A stretch of DNA of 16,983 nt, taken from Pseudobdellovibrionaceae bacterium. Lineage in GTDB: Bacteria; Bdellovibrionota; Bdellovibrionia; Bdellovibrionales; Bdellovibrionaceae. Made by a program: the position numbers and the translations under genes. The stretch lies in contig CANCBY010000035.1 of assembly GCA_947374445.1 (NCBI GenBank), forward strand, positions 1 through 16,983. The letters run 5' to 3'. Position 1 is the stretch's first letter. The number at the start of each line of letters is the position of its first letter. Shown piece after piece: positions 7,221 through 13,396 of this stretch. The notes beneath the pieces are model-generated. The model was given only the letters and a program-made list of their open reading frames with translations. It did no database searches and was not told the DNA's origin.

Positions 7221-7405
7221 TCAATTTTCTTTTTCAAATTAGTTGGGCGTCATTTCAGTTTCTGCTAGATGGAATTTGTTTTGTTTAGAGTATGACATTT
7301 TTTAATAGCAGAAGCGCCGTTATTAATCATGAATAATAGCGGCTATGAAAGCTCACTCGACGGTCCCCGTTGCCGAGAAAAAGGTAGTACTCGGCCTGCG
7401 GCTGT
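7221..7405. other. Intergenic region with two inverted repeats
   Basis: This 185-bp gap lies upstream of the transglycosylase gene (- strand). It contains GCCGTTATTA / TAATAGCGGC (7316-7325 and 7334-7343), a 10-bp stem with one G-U pair and an 8-nt loop, and GCCGAG / CTCGGC (7372-7377, 7390-7395) with a 12-nt loop. Neither has a T tract on either strand, so terminator function is doubtful. They may be operators or RNA structures. No gene is seen here, and I could not identify a clear promoter. Confidence 0.4.
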
Positions 7406-7741
7406 CTAGCGCCCTTGAATCTTATCCCAGAGTTTAGTGAGTTGAGAGTCGAAGGTCACAATCACGATTACAAAACAAATGATGTAATATTTAACACTAT
7501 TGATTTCTGAAAGCCTAAAATTGACGAGTGCAATGACTACTAAGATCTGCTGATAGCCAAGAATTTTTCGATGAGCAGCCTGCAATTCAGGAGAAAGTTT
7601 GGCTAGGCGATCTCTTTCAGACTGATCTTTTTTAAATTGATATCGGAGAGCCTTATAGAAAAGGAAAATAAGGAGCAAAACACCTATTGCATTGGCTAGA
7701 GCTTGAAAAATAGCTCTTTCATCCTTACACTTTCTTGGCAA
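7406..7741 (-). CDS. Small hypothetical membrane protein, start uncertain
   Basis: This frame of 111 residues has a hydrophobic segment at about 15-30 (ALANAIGVLLLIFLFYKAL). A charged, helical stretch follows (FKKDQSERDRLAKLSPELQ). Two further hydrophobic segments lie near 63-75 (ILVVIALVNF) and 84-97 (YYIICFVIVIVTF). Two to three membrane helices are likely. The family is not recognised. The frame contains no ATG at all: the first possible start is a TTG at 7741 with no obvious ribosome site, and a TTG inside the first hydrophobic segment is the main alternative. The upstream sequence looks decayed, so this may be the surviving 3' part of a longer gene rather than an intact one. It sits on the same strand as the transglycosylase pair, about 185 bp upstream. 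Confidence 0.45.
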   Translation of the reverse strand: MPRKCKDERAIFQALANAIGVLLLIFLFYKALRYQFKKDQSERDRLAKLSPELQAAHRKILGYQQILVVIALVNFRLSEINSVKYYIICFVIVIVTFDSQLTKLWDKIQGR

Positions 7742-8082
7742 AAATGGTGCAATTCGAATAATGCTGGCCGAACACCATTAGAAGCTTGTTGTTTTAAGAA
7801 ACTACGAGATTCTTTTGGGAAAGACAAGTTTGGATAAGAAGTTGCTGGCTCAACAGAAAAATCAAAGACTTGGCTCAAGAGATATTAGCAGATTGATCTG
7901 CTCACCTCTGCCAACTGTCAGATCATGTATTAGGTGAATGGGGAAGATTTATCGAAAAACTTATCTCTGAACTTTTCGTGGTGATTTCATTCACCCTGGG
8001 CATCGGCTTTTTGGGTTGAACGCTTCACGACAAAGCTCGAGCCGAAGCGATTGAGACTTTGATGCAAAAGAGCCACCATTTT
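7742..8082 (+). pseudogene. Possible decayed coding remnant(s), including an HTH-like stretch
   Basis: No intact gene covers this 341-bp stretch. On the plus strand, 7782-7934 is open without a good start and ends at TGA 7935-7937. Its translation includes KTSLDKKLLAQQ and then GSRDISRLICSPLPTVRSCI, which resembles the helix-turn-helix pattern of recombinase or transposase DNA-binding domains (S-R-x-I-x(3)-I-x-x-S-x-x-T-V-R). A second plus frame (from about 7861) carries protein-like segments EWGRFIEKLISELFVVIS and LHDKARAEAIETLMQKS, separated by in-frame stops at 7894-7896 and 8017-8019. This suggests an old, frameshifted gene, but short frames can look like this by chance. Confidence is low; a minus-strand 60-codon frame over part of it is considered a shadow. 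Confidence 0.25.
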
Positions 8083-8535
8083 TTAAATTCGTTTTCTCAT
8101 CGCATATTGAACGAGTTCAAATCCAAATTTTTTATTTATTTCTAACATCTTTGAATTACCTGAATGAACGTTAGTTACGATATAGGCAATATTTTGCTGC
8201 TTAGCCCATTTTTCGGCTCTAGATTTTAGTTGGCTCGCTATTCCTTTGCCTCTATAGATTGGATCAGTCCATAAAGTGAATATGGCGCCGGCAGATAAAT
8301 CAGGTGGGTACGGTACCTTTTTTACGATATGAAAACCTACAATTTTCTCGTTGTCAGTTGCCACTTCGAAGAAATCTTCAGAAGAAATTTGTTTTTTATA
8401 CTGATCAACTTTTGCCGAAATTGACTGTTCGCTCCAAGTATATGCTAAATCATATTGTAGCGGAATTTTTGAATCAAATTCGGCAATAAACCTAAGCTCT
8501 TCTTCAAATTCAAAGTTGGCTCTTCTAAATTCCAT
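8083..8535 (-). CDS. GNAT family N-acetyltransferase
   Basis: This 150-aa protein has the length and layout of a single GNAT domain. The acetyl-CoA pyrophosphate-binding loop is visible as RGKGIA at residues 95-100 (R-x-x-G-x-G/A motif), preceded by the beta-4 strand SAGAIFTLWTDPIY. Near the end come the family's NVHSGNSKMLEINKKFGFE (Asn127 and the GFE turn at 138-140). It should transfer an acetyl group from acetyl-CoA to an amine; the substrate cannot be told from the sequence. The ATG at 8535 has only a weak upstream purine stretch (AAAAAGCTCAGT). It stands alone on the minus strand with decayed sequence downstream and the icd 3' region upstream. GNAT genes of this sort are often gained and lost, which fits the accessory look of this segment. 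Confidence 0.88.
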   Translation of the reverse strand: MEFRRANFEFEEELRFIAEFDSKIPLQYDLAYTWSEQSISAKVDQYKKQISSEDFFEVATDNEKIVGFHIVKKVPYPPDLSAGAIFTLWTDPIYRGKGIASQLKSRAEKWAKQQNIAYIVTNVHSGNSKMLEINKKFGFELVQYAMRKRI

Positions 8536-8684
8536 ACTGAGCTTTTTAATCCCAAGGGGCTGAGCTGATCAACAAAACAATCCTTAAAAGCCGGTAACAC
8601 GAAGGCCTAAGTGAGCTTTTTGTGAAATTAAATGAACTTTATAATTGGATTCTGATCCAAACTGAAAACCACTCAACTAGAATG

Positions 8685-8742
8685 GTTTCGTAGCCCTTCC
8701 TAGGACAACAAAGTCCTAACGAAGGGCGGAGAGCTTCGAAAC
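8685..8742 (-). terminator. Nested inverted repeats just downstream of icd
   Basis: Directly after the icd stop (minus direction) lie three nested complementary pairs: GTTTCG/CGAAAC (8685-8690, 8737-8742), GCCCTTC/GAAGGGC (8693-8699, 8721-8727) and TAGGAC/GTCCTA (8701-8706, 8713-8718), around a 6-nt loop. The middle and inner pairs alone make a 13-bp stem with a small internal loop. No T tract follows on the minus strand, so it may protect the icd mRNA 3' end or terminate with help. The rest of the 8536-8741 gap shows no gene. Confidence 0.55.
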
Positions 8743-9965
8743 TAGTTCATAGCCTTTTCAAGATTCTTACTGATCATATCCAAGAACGGCTCGGTGTTCA
8801 TGTATTTGCCATCCGGAATTTTATCTCCGTAGATGCAAACCGCAAGATCCTTTGTCATGTGACCGGCTTCAACCGTTTCAACACAAACGCGCTCAAGAGT
8901 GTGAGCAAATTTGATAAGCTCAGCATTTTTATCAAGCTCCCCGCGGAAAGCCAAACCACGAGTCCATGCAAAGATAGAAGCAATCGGATTCGTTGAAGTA
9001 GGCTTACCTTGTTGGTGCATGCGGTAATGACGAGTCACAGTTCCGTGAGCTGCTTCTGACTCCATCGTTTTACCATCTGGAGTGATCAATACCGAAGTCA
9101 TAAGGCCTAGTGAACCAAAGCCTTGCGCTACTGTGTCTGATTGAACGTCGCCGTCGTAGTTTTTGCAGGCCCAGATGAAGTTTCCGTTCCATTTAAGCGC
9201 GCTCGCAACCATGTCGTCGATCAAGCGATGCTCGTAAGTGATCCCAGCAGCTTCGAATTTAGCTTTGAACTCTTTATTGTAAAGCTCTTCGAAGATGTCT
9301 TTGAATCTGCCATCGTATTTTTTAAGAATGGTGTTCTTAGAAGAAAAATACAAAGGCCATTTTTTGCTCAAGGCCATGTTAAAGCAGCTCATAGCAAAGC
9401 CACGGATAGACTCATCCGTGTTGTACATCGCCATCGCAACGCCATCGCCTTTGTAGTTATAAACTTCGTGCGTGATTGCAGCGCCGTTTTCGGGCTGAAA
9501 AGTGATTGTGAGCTTGCCTTTGCCTTTTGTTACGAAGTCAGTCGCTTTGTACTGATCACCAAAAGCATGGCGGCCGATCATGATCGGTGCTGTCCAGTTA
9601 GGAACAAGGCGAGGCACATTTTTGCAGATGATAGGCTCACGAAATACAGTTCCATCCAAAATATTTCGGATCGTGCCGTTAGGTGATTTCCACATTTGTT
9701 TTAAGTTGAACTCTTTCACGCGGGCTTCGTCAGGCGTGATGGTCGCGCATTTAATACCAACATTGTATTTTTTGATGGCTTCAGCGGCATCGACTGTGAC
9801 TTTGTCTTCGGTTTTGTCGCGGTACTCAATTCCGAGGTCATAATATTTGATGTCGATATCAAGGTATTGAAGAATGAGTTTGTCTTTGATGAATTTCCAA
9901 ATAATGCGGGTCATTTCATCGCCGTCGAGTTCGACGACTGGATTGGCAACTTTGATCTTTTTCAT
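8742..9965 (-). CDS. icd: NADP-dependent isocitrate dehydrogenase, eukaryote-like homodimeric type
   Basis: This 407-aa enzyme converts isocitrate and NADP+ to 2-oxoglutarate, CO2 and NADPH in the TCA cycle. It belongs to the short homodimeric class also found in mitochondria and cytosol of eukaryotes, not the E. coli Icd class. The start VANPVVELDGDEMTRIIW is diagnostic. The substrate loop SPNGTIR gives Ser94, Asn96 and Arg100; Arg109 and Arg132 (GRHAFGDQYKATDF) complete the isocitrate site. Metal-binding acidic residues lie at Asp250/251, Asp273 and Asp277 (KNYDGDVQSDTVAQGFGS). HGTVTRHYR at 308-316 is the NADP-binding segment. The length is normal and no key residue is missing. The ATG at 9965 follows AAGGACC. 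It is transcribed alone, divergently from the SUI1-type gene, with about 80 bp between them in which I see no clear promoter. Confidence 0.97.
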   Translation of the reverse strand: MKKIKVANPVVELDGDEMTRIIWKFIKDKLILQYLDIDIKYYDLGIEYRDKTEDKVTVDAAEAIKKYNVGIKCATITPDEARVKEFNLKQMWKSPNGTIRNILDGTVFREPIICKNVPRLVPNWTAPIMIGRHAFGDQYKATDFVTKGKGKLTITFQPENGAAITHEVYNYKGDGVAMAMYNTDESIRGFAMSCFNMALSKKWPLYFSSKNTILKKYDGRFKDIFEELYNKEFKAKFEAAGITYEHRLIDDMVASALKWNGNFIWACKNYDGDVQSDTVAQGFGSLGLMTSVLITPDGKTMESEAAHGTVTRHYRMHQQGKPTSTNPIASIFAWTRGLAFRGELDKNAELIKFAHTLERVCVETVEAGHMTKDLAVCIYGDKIPDGKYMNTEPFLDMISKNLEKAMN

Positions 9966-10044
9966 AGAGTGGTCCTTGTTCCTTGTGGTACTTCTTTTGA
10001 TGTATGAGGTAGATCATTATTTCATATTGGGGAGCTCTGTCGAG

Positions 10045-10401
10045 ATGAAAAACACGAAACTGGTCTGGTCCGATGATCCAAAGGACAAACAAAAGATGGC
10101 AGAGGCTGACGGTAAGGCCAAACCGGCCTCTGACACAAACGGTCTTAAAAGCAATAACTTCGTTGCCGTCTTTCGTATCGAAAAGTCGGGTCGAGGCGGC
10201 AAAACAGTCACCGTGATTGATATGCTGCCAAAGGTTGAAACCTTTCTCAAAGACCTGACCAAGGAGCTCAAATCAAAGTGCGGCACCGGTGGCACGTACT
10301 TGATGGACGGCAAAGAGGGAATCATCGAAATTCAGGGAGACAAAAGAGACGCCATCAAAGCCCTCTTTGAAAAAAAAGGCTTCAAGTTCAAGGGGATGTG
10401 A
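10045..10401 (+). CDS. SUI1/YciH-family translation initiation factor-like protein
   Basis: This 118-aa protein matches the bacterial YciH branch of the eIF1/SUI1 family. The C-terminal domain (about residues 45-118) contains GRGGKTVTVIDMLP, LTKELKSKCGTGGTY and IIEIQGDKRDAIKALFEKKG. These correspond to the family pattern 'rgGK.VTvi.gl ... LkkklGtGGt ... ieiQGD.r..v...L...G'. It probably binds the small ribosomal subunit near the P site and affects initiation fidelity; in bacteria it is not essential. The N-terminal 45 residues are a charged extension (WSDDPKDKQKMAEADGKAK). I place the start at ATG 10045, with GGGGAG about 10 bases upstream; a longer frame back to 9874 would overlap icd and is not needed. 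The end is coupled to the next gene by TGATG. Confidence 0.9.
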   Translation: MKNTKLVWSDDPKDKQKMAEADGKAKPASDTNGLKSNNFVAVFRIEKSGRGGKTVTVIDMLPKVETFLKDLTKELKSKCGTGGTYLMDGKEGIIEIQGDKRDAIKALFEKKGFKFKGM

Positions 10402-11534
10402 TGTGTTTTCTTAAAGTTTGTCGAATTGCAAGGACGCTAGCTTTTAAGCTTATTATTTTTGCAGCGCTACTGTCGTCTACGAATTTGGCAAGGGCTGCAG
10501 AGCCTCCGGCTACAGAGTTAAAACCGCGCATTTTGTTCCCGTTGGTTTTCTACACTCCTGAGACTTCTGTAGGTGCGGGGCTTATCTGGATTGAAAATCT
10601 TTGGAAGGTCCGACCAGGTAAAAATGCGTATATTCAATCAGCTCTATCGACGACTTCAAAACAGCAGTGGAACGCCAATATCTCTCCGAGACTGTATTCG
10701 CAAGATGGCGAGCGCGAGGGGTTTGCGAATATTTCGTACAACTACTATCCAAATCAATACTACGGGAATCAATACGCGCATCTCGACAGCCCTGAAAAAG
10801 AGACTGAAAATAATTTCAGCACGCTACTGAGTGGCTCGCAAAAGATCTCATCAAACTTGTATTTGCGGACATTCGGCCAGCTACGTGATTTTAAAATTAT
10901 TCAAACGACAGATGGTGGCTTGTTAGAGCAGCAGCTGACTCAAAAAGGCTTTCGCAACTTGAGAGCCTTGGCTTGGGGATTGGGCTTAGATTGGGATACC
11001 AGAGATTTTCCGCAGTCGCCGACAGAAGGTCTGTGGATTCGCTTGCAGGGCCAAAAAGTTTGGATCGAAGACAAAGAAGCACCTCGAACGCAGTTTTTTT
11101 ACGCCACTGAATTGGACTTTAGAATTTATGAGAAAATAAGTCTCACTGAAAACTGGCGAAACCTTGTTCTTGCCAACCAAGTTTTTGTCGGTTCTCTCAC
11201 TGACTCAGAAGTTCCATTTCAATTTTTGTACGCCATCGGCGGCAATCAATCTTTGCGTGGATACTATCAAGGTCAGTACCGAAATCGCACCTTGGCGATG
11301 AATCAAAACGAGCTTCGCGGAGAGATCAATGACCGCTTTGGTTGGGCTGCATTCCTCTCATTCGCAAGGCTTGGGGATGGTGCGAGTGAGATCTCGGGTG
11401 CTGAGACATTGATCGCGGGTGGTGGGGGTGTGAATTATATGCTCGATCCTGCCAACCGAATTAAGCTCAAGGTTGATGTCGGTCTTTCGAGAGAGAACCG
11501 CGGTGCCTATTTTGTGCTCGGAGAGTCTTTTTAG
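10401..11534 (+). CDS. Omp85-superfamily outer-membrane barrel protein without POTRA domains
   Basis: This 377-aa protein has a signal peptide (hydrophobic FKLIIFAALLSS, likely cut after ARA at 30-32) followed almost at once by beta-barrel sequence. The bacterial surface antigen (Omp85/BamA barrel) signature is visible: DTRDFPQSPTEGLW at 199-212, and GGNQSLRGYYQGQYR at 280-294, the conserved (V/L)RG(Y/F) motif that tucks into the barrel. It ends in ...FVLGESF with the C-terminal Phe expected for BAM-assembled barrels. No room is left for POTRA domains, so it is a stand-alone barrel like those found fused to patatin-like or other partners. The function is not known. The start is chosen as ATG 10401, overlapping the upstream stop as TGATG with AAGGGG five bases before; GTG 10398 is too close to that site. 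Confidence 0.88.
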   Translation: MCFLKVCRIARTLAFKLIIFAALLSSTNLARAAEPPATELKPRILFPLVFYTPETSVGAGLIWIENLWKVRPGKNAYIQSALSTTSKQQWNANISPRLYSQDGEREGFANISYNYYPNQYYGNQYAHLDSPEKETENNFSTLLSGSQKISSNLYLRTFGQLRDFKIIQTTDGGLLEQQLTQKGFRNLRALAWGLGLDWDTRDFPQSPTEGLWIRLQGQKVWIEDKEAPRTQFFYATELDFRIYEKISLTENWRNLVLANQVFVGSLTDSEVPFQFLYAIGGNQSLRGYYQGQYRNRTLAMNQNELRGEINDRFGWAAFLSFARLGDGASEISGAETLIAGGGGVNYMLDPANRIKLKVDVGLSRENRGAYFVLGESF

Positions 11535-11586
11535 GATTAAAAAAAATTAATAAGATCCTCTCGACGCAGTTAGCATTAAAAGGTTC

Positions 11587-11615
11587 TTGAAAAACTTTTG
11601 CCTATTTCGCAGAAT
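11587..11615 (+). promoter_or_regulatory. Candidate sigma-70 promoter of the small exported protein gene
   Basis: TTGAAA (11587-11592) and CAGAAT (11610-11615) are separated by 17 bp. They match five of six and four of six consensus bases. This would give a 5' UTR of roughly 40 bases before ATG 11664. The 11535-11663 gap otherwise shows an A-rich stretch just after the Omp85 gene and no clear terminator. Confidence 0.35.
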
Positions 11616-11663
11616 CTCGGCATAAAGAAGTAATTCAACAACTGTTCACACAAGGAGAACACA

Positions 11664-11870
11664 ATGAAAATGATCATCGCTGCATCTATGCTTTTATCTT
11701 CAATGGCTTTCGCTGAAGGCGCTGCTGCACCTGCCGCTGCCGCTGCACCTGCTGCTGCTCACGCAGAAGCTGCTAAAAAAATGACTAAAAAAGAAGCTAA
11801 AGCTGCTTGCAAAGCAGAAGGCAAAAAGAAGAAAGAACTTGCTGCTTGTGTTAAAGAAAAGACAATGTAA
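11664..11870 (+). CDS. Small exported Ala/Lys-rich protein with a Cys pair
   Basis: This 68-aa precursor has a clear signal peptide (MKMIIAASMLLSSMAFA, cut after AFA at residue 17), leaving about 51 residues. The mature part begins with a low-complexity Ala/Pro linker (residues 20-37, almost only Ala and Pro). A strongly basic helix follows (MTKKEAKAACKAEGKKKK) with two cysteines at 49 and 62. The C-x12-C pair in a Lys-rich helix distantly recalls PsiF-type repeats, but the spacing is shorter and I do not assign the family. It should be periplasmic or surface located. Expression is probably high: a good AAGGAG ribosome site, a candidate promoter and a very strong terminator frame it as a single-gene unit. 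The repeated GCT/GCA/GCC codons make the DNA itself repetitive at about 11716-11775. Confidence 0.85.
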   Translation: MKMIIAASMLLSSMAFAEGAAAPAAAAAPAAAHAEAAKKMTKKEAKAACKAEGKKKKELAACVKEKTM

Positions 11871-11902
11871 TTTGTCTCACGCCAACATCTGTTGAGCGTA
11901 GT

Positions 11903-11939
11903 AAAAACCCCGCCTTTAAACGCGGGGTTTTTTTTTGCG
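11903..11939. terminator. Bidirectional terminator overlapping the 3' end of tadA
   Basis: AAAAACCCCGC (11903-11913) pairs with GCGGGGTTTTT (11922-11932) around an 8-nt loop, followed on the plus strand by further T's (to 11936). On the minus strand the stem is followed by TTTTT too. It ends the small exported gene and, read the other way, tadA. The tadA stop codon (11916-11918) lies in the loop, and its last codons (Lys-Lys-Lys-Pro-Arg) are made from the stem. Confidence 0.92.
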
Positions 11940-12419
11940 TTTTGCTCTGAAAAAATCAGAGAGCAACAATGCGCATTCTTCTTCGAGCACTCCGCCTGTC
12001 ACTTCCAGGCGATGATTTAATCTTGTGTCTTGCGGAATTTGGTAAAGTGAAACACTGCCGCCGCCTTTAGAATCCTTAGCCCCAAAAACCAATCGTGAAA
12101 TTCGTGATTGCACCAAAGCTCCAGCGCACATCACGCAAGGCTCAAGAGTGACATACAATGTGCAGTCACTCAGGCGCCATGCTCCAAGCTTTTGTGAGGC
12201 TCGTTGAATGGCAATCAGCTCGGCGTGACCGAGGGGAGTTTTCCAAGATTCGCGGCGGTTAAAGGCCTTGGCCACGAGCTTTTCGCCCAATTTACTATTG
12301 TGGACCAAGATGGCGCCGACCGGGACTTCATCGAGCTTTGCAGCCTGCTCGGCCAGCTGAAGAGCCCTTCTCATCCATCGAATATCTTGGCTTTGTGCGT
12401 TATTTTGCTGATTTTCCAT
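11916..12419 (-). CDS. tadA: tRNA-specific adenosine deaminase (A34 to inosine)
   Basis: This 167-aa cytidine-deaminase-fold enzyme deaminates the wobble adenosine of tRNA-Arg(ACG) to inosine. The zinc site is complete: HAE at residues 65-67 (His ligand and catalytic Glu), and PCVMC at 94-98 with Cys95 and Cys98. The family segments EVPVGAILV (31-39), SRISRLVFGAKD and GGGSVSLYQIP are also present. I choose ATG 12419 because AAGGAG lies ten bases upstream. The frame could extend twelve codons to ATG 12455, but no ribosome site precedes that codon and it would run into the rpsU promoter region. The C-terminus is a basic tail encoded by the terminator hairpin. It is divergent from the rpsU-yqeY-dnaG-rpoD operon and ends against the small exported gene. 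Confidence 0.95.
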   Translation of the reverse strand: MENQQNNAQSQDIRWMRRALQLAEQAAKLDEVPVGAILVHNSKLGEKLVAKAFNRRESWKTPLGHAELIAIQRASQKLGAWRLSDCTLYVTLEPCVMCAGALVQSRISRLVFGAKDSKGGGSVSLYQIPQDTRLNHRLEVTGGVLEEECALLLSDFFRAKRKKKPRV

Positions 12420-12448
12420 CAGATTCAGGCTCCTTGACCTAACTTCCA

Positions 12449-12478
12449 TTGTCAAACTTTAGACCGATTTGCTACAAC
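12449..12478 (+). promoter_or_regulatory. Candidate sigma-70 promoter of rpsU
   Basis: TTGTCA (12449-12454) lies 18 bp before TACAAC (12473-12478). They match five of six and four of six consensus bases. It sits between the divergent tadA and rpsU genes and would give a leader of roughly 85-90 bases. Confidence 0.4.
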
Positions 12479-12502
12479 GCGATCTGTATTTGTGACCCTT
12501 AC

Positions 12503-12541
12503 CGCTCTAGCGATAGAAGCGAGTCCGGTTTTAAATCGGAC
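12503..12541 (+). promoter_or_regulatory. Two consecutive hairpins in the rpsU leader
   Basis: CGCTCTA (12503-12509) pairs with TAG-A-AGCG (12514-12521, one bulge) around a GCGA tetraloop. The next hairpin is GTCCGGTT (12523-12530) with AATCGGAC (12534-12541), including one G-U pair. Together they lie just upstream of the GGAAGG ribosome site. Several ribosomal-protein leaders are folded and bound by their own protein; that this one is bound by S21 is speculation. Confidence 0.4.
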
Positions 12542-12571
12542 GTAGTCCACATTGGAAGGATGGTGATTTCC

Positions 12572-12772
12572 GTGGCATTAGTTAAAATGCGTGATGGTGA
12601 AAGCTTTGAATCAGCTTTTCGTCGTTTCAAAAAATCTTGCGAAAAAGCAGGAATCCTTTCTGAAGTAAAAAAGCGTGAGCATTTCGAAAAAGCGAGCGTT
12701 CGTCTTAAAAAGAAGTCGATCTCTGCACGAAAGCGAGCAATGAAAAAACAACGTCGAGGTTTCGGCGAGTAA
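12572..12772 (+). CDS. rpsU: 30S ribosomal protein S21
   Basis: This 66-aa protein from GTG 12572 (MALVKMRDGESFESAFRRFKK...) matches S21 closely: FRRFKKSCEKAGILSEVKKR is the core motif, and the basic tail KKKSISARKRAMKKQRRG is typical. S21 binds the 30S subunit near the anti-Shine-Dalgarno region and affects initiation. The start is chosen because S21 proteins begin directly with M-x-x-V-x-V/M before the acidic GES/NES turn. An ATG at 12560 is in frame but would have GGAAGG directly against it with no spacing. With GTG 12572, GAAGG is 12 bases upstream. It is the first gene of the macromolecular-synthesis operon, with its own leader and a terminator behind it, as in E. coli. Confidence 0.95.
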   Translation: MALVKMRDGESFESAFRRFKKSCEKAGILSEVKKREHFEKASVRLKKKSISARKRAMKKQRRGFGE

Positions 12773-12799
12773 TTTGTTTTTTTGTTTTAGATTGTTTTT

Positions 12800-12828
12800 A
12801 AAAAGAGAGGCTCAGGCCTCTCTTTTTA
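12800..12828 (+). terminator. Intrinsic terminator between rpsU and yqeY
   Basis: AAAAAGAGAGGC (12800-12811) pairs perfectly with GCCTCTCTTTTT (12816-12827) around a TCAG tetraloop; the T tract is the outer part of the stem. Placement after rpsU mirrors the E. coli operon, where a partial terminator lets rpsU be made in excess over dnaG and rpoD. Confidence 0.88.
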
Positions 12829-12901
12829 TTCGAGCCACTTCAACTTGAATCTAAAAATTGAGCTTAAAAATTTAAGCTTGTTTATTGAAAGAGGAGTCCT
12901 C

Positions 12902-13348
12902 ATGGAAGTTCGAGAAAAACTCACAGCCGATATGAAAACCGCGATGCGCGAAAAAGACCAAGTCAAATTGGACACCATTCGCTTTCTTCAAGCGGCGATC
13001 AAAAATAAAGAGATCGACTCACGTCCAACACCGCTCACTGCTGACGATGTTTTGTCGGTTATCAAAAAATTGGTAAAGCAGCGCAAAGAATCTATCGAGC
13101 AATACCAGGCAGCTGCTCGCCAAGATTTGGTTGATAAAGAAGCTTCTGAGTTAAAAATTCTTGAGGCTTATTTGCCAGCTCAGATGTCTAAAGAGCAAAT
13201 CGAAAAGATCGTTGCTGATGTGGTTGCAGAGCTAAAGGCGACTTCAGTCAAAGATATGGGAGCTGTCATGAAGGCAGTTCAAGTTAAAACTCAGGGAATG
13301 GCCGACAATAAAGTTGTCAGCGAAGTGATCAAAGCAAAGCTGGCTTAA
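12902..13348 (+). CDS. yqeY: GatB/YqeY domain protein
   Basis: This 148-aa protein of the stand-alone YqeY family has the usual length for the family. Visible family segments are LTADMKTAMREKDQVKLDTIRFLQAAIKN at the start, then DVLSVIKKLVKQRKESIEQY, EASELKILEAYLPAQMSKEQI and KDMGAVMKAVQVKTQGMADNKVVSEVIKAKL at the end. The fold is all-helical and shared with the C-terminal domain of GatB, the tRNA-dependent amidotransferase subunit that contacts tRNA. The function of the lone protein is not settled; a tRNA-related role is inferred. I take ATG 12902 with AGGAG about seven bases upstream; the longer frame to 12845 adds unrelated residues. The gene between rpsU and dnaG is a known arrangement in several proteobacteria. 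Confidence 0.94.
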   Translation: MEVREKLTADMKTAMREKDQVKLDTIRFLQAAIKNKEIDSRPTPLTADDVLSVIKKLVKQRKESIEQYQAAARQDLVDKEASELKILEAYLPAQMSKEQIEKIVADVVAELKATSVKDMGAVMKAVQVKTQGMADNKVVSEVIKAKLA

Positions 13349-13396
13349 TAAAAATTTTGGAGAGTCAGAACTGACTTTCCAAAGTGAGGTCTTAAT

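Noticed and set aside
7696..7878. 60-codon minus-strand frame upstream of the small membrane protein
   Set aside because: TTG start without ribosome site, overlaps the membrane protein frame and the plus-strand remnant; no domain features.
7940..8060. Possible integron attC-like site near a GNAT gene (GTTGAAC and a CGCTTC/GAAGCG repeat)
   Set aside because: The core GTTRRRY/RYYYAAC pairing and the paired inner boxes of attC are not present; only a short inverted repeat was found.
8586..8620. AAAAGC/GCTTTT repeat as a terminator between GNAT and icd
   Set aside because: A six-base stem with a 23-base loop and little T tract is too weak; the nested repeat closer to icd is far stronger.
9141..9686. 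181-codon plus-strand open frame inside icd
   Set aside because: Antisense to icd, whose active-site motifs are all intact; no independent start signal or domain.
9874..10044. Longer start for the SUI1-type gene, overlapping icd
   Set aside because: The added residues do not resemble the family and would overlap the divergent icd start; ATG 10045 has a purine-rich site upstream.
12480..12545. tRNA-like fold in the rpsU leader
   Set aside because: Only two simple hairpins form; no acceptor stem, T-loop sequence or anticodon arm is present.
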